Under the pieces are notes generated by a model. It did no database searches, had not been told where the DNA came from, and saw only the letters and a list, made by a program, of their open reading frames with translations. 64,000 nucleotides of DNA from an uncultured Pelagibacteraceae bacterium (GTDB lineage Bacteria; Pseudomonadota; Alphaproteobacteria; Pelagibacterales; Pelagibacteraceae): assembly GCA_902536305.1 (NCBI GenBank), contig CACAWX010000001.1:62001-126000 (forward strand), read 5' to 3'. Within the stretch, counting starts at the first letter, position 1, and each line of letters starts with the position of its first letter. The translations under genes were made by a program, and so were the position numbers. Below, one piece after another: positions 62,714 to 64,000 of this stretch.

Positions 62714-64000
62714 ATGAGTTATATTGAGAAAAAAGGCCTTAAAATTAGTTCCATATTATTTGATTTCGTCAATAAAGAAATCATGCCTGGGACAGATATT
62801 CAAACTGACAAATTTTGGGATGGTTTCGAAAAAACCGTTCATGAACTTGCCCCTATAAATAAAAGATTGATTGAAAAAAGAGAAACTATTCAAAAACAGA
62901 TTGATAATTGGCATAAACAAAATAAAGGTAAAGAGCTAAACAAGAAAGAATACACTGAATTTTTAAAATCAATTTCTTACATTGTTGAAGAAAAAGAAGA
63001 TTTTAATATTGAAACTACTAACGTTGATAGTGAGATTGCTTCAATTGCAGGTCCACAACTTGTTGTGCCGGTAGATAATGCAAGGTACGCTTTGAACGCT
63101 GCTAATGCACGATGGGGTAGTCTTTATGATGCTTTGTACGGAACCGACGTAATCCCTGGAGATAAAGGGAAAGAATTTAACAAGGAAAAAGCAAAAAATG
63201 TAATCACTTATGTTAAAAAATTTTTGGATGAAAGTGTGCCTATTGATGGCTTAAATTGGAGTGAGATATCTGAAATTAAAATTAAAAATAAAGATTTAAT
63301 ATTTTTAAACGATAAAGATGAAAAAAATCTAAAAAATAAAAATCAATTTGTAGCTTTTAATGAAAAAAATGGAAAACTTAGTTCAATCTTAATTCAAAAT
63401 AATAACCTTCATATTGAAATTTCAATGGATCCAAATCATATGGTAGGAAAATTAGATAAAGCTTCAATTTCAGATGTTGTAGTTGAATCAGCAATTTCAA
63501 CTATCGTTGATAATGAAGATTCAGTTGCAGCTGTTGACGCAGAGGATAAAGTTAAATGTTATCGTAATTGGCTCGGTTTGATGAAGGGAGATCTCACGGC
63601 TAATGTGGAAAAAAATGAAAAAAAATTTGTAAGAAAATTAAATTCTGATCGAAATTATACTTCTCGAGATGGAGAAAAAATTTCTCTTCACGGAAGAGCA
63701 CTTTTATTAAATAGGAACGTAGGTCATTTAATGACCAATCCAGCTATTCTGTTAAAAGATGGTTCAGAAATACCTGAAGGAATAATGGACGCTTTTTTTT
63801 CCACAATATGTGCTCTACATGATTTTAAAAATAAAAAGAATTCCCGGACTGGTTCTGTTTATATTGTAAAACCAAAAATGCACGGGCCAGAGGAAGTATC
63901 TTTCACAAATACTCTTTTTGAAAAAGTTGAAGAAGTTTTAGGTATAAAAAAGTTTTCAATTAAGGTTGGAATTATGGATGAAGAAAGAAGAACTACGGTT
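62714..64000 (+). CDS. glcB: Malate synthase G (5' part, truncated by window end)
   Basis: Reading frame open to the window edge: MSYIEKKGLKISSILFDFVNKEIMPGTDIQTDKFWDGFEK, NARYALNAANARWGSLYDALYGTD, LHGRALLLNRNVGHLMTNPAIL. Confidence 0.93.
   Translation, partial: MSYIEKKGLKISSILFDFVNKEIMPGTDIQTDKFWDGFEKTVHELAPINKRLIEKRETIQKQIDNWHKQNKGKELNKKEYTEFLKSISYIVEEKEDFNIETTNVDSEIASIAGPQLVVPVDNARYALNAANARWGSLYDALYGTDVIPGDKGKEFNKEKAKNVITYVKKFLDESVPIDGLNWSEISEIKIKNKDLIFLNDKDEKNLKNKNQFVAFNEKNGKLSSILIQNNNLHIEISMDPNHMVGKLDKASISDVVVESAISTIVDNEDSVAAVDAEDKVKCYRNWLGLMKGDLTANVEKNEKKFVRKLNSDRNYTSRDGEKISLHGRALLLNRNVGHLMTNPAILLKDGSEIPEGIMDAFFSTICALHDFKNKKNSRTGSVYIVKPKMHGPEEVSFTNTLFEKVEEVLGIKKFSIKVGIMDEERRTTV

Overview
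AT-rich, extremely compact alphaproteobacterial chromosome segment. Gene content, gene order and streamlining look SAR11/Pelagibacterales-like; this is inferred from the sequence, not from a database search. Almost the whole window is housekeeping: rplY-pth-ychF; the cytochrome bc1 operon; trmL-hemF-greA; CCA-adding enzyme and tRNA-Gln; ispE; rnhB-ccrM; mutY; DUF721-dsbA-smc; ATP synthase Fo (atpI-B-E-F'-F); a retinal/carotenoid block (crtI-crtB-crtY-blh) running into ispH-thrB-rnhA; the cytochrome c oxidase assembly operon; a CDGSH/haloacid dehalogenase/pirin/quinone reductase block; ubiA and lipid A/Kdo genes; purD, rsmD, pgi, lspA-ileS-ribF; groESL; a two-gene accessory insert (NanM-like O-methyltransferase and SDR); hisG-hisZ-hisS with tRNA-His; csp; accA; and the start of malate synthase G. 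I saw no CRISPR array, prophage, transposase or rRNA. The observations most worth checking are: (1) crtB is split by a +1 frameshift at an A8 tract inside an otherwise intact Fo-ATPase/retinal-synthesis/isoprenoid gene run; (2) an 814-aa SMC with no recognisable hinge; (3) four GANTC sites in the 77-bp leader of the GANTC methylase ccrM; (4) AccA with an extra C-terminal membrane-anchor-like tail; (5) tRNA-His with no encoded G-1, A73 and a G1:U72 pair next to hisS/hisZ; (6) an unlisted 36-aa membrane ORF coupled to ctaB and ctaG by stop/start overlaps; and (7) mutY and a DUF721 gene starting divergently in one ATGCAT palindrome. Most of these are variations on known systems, and I did not find a clear multi-gene system that looks wholly new.
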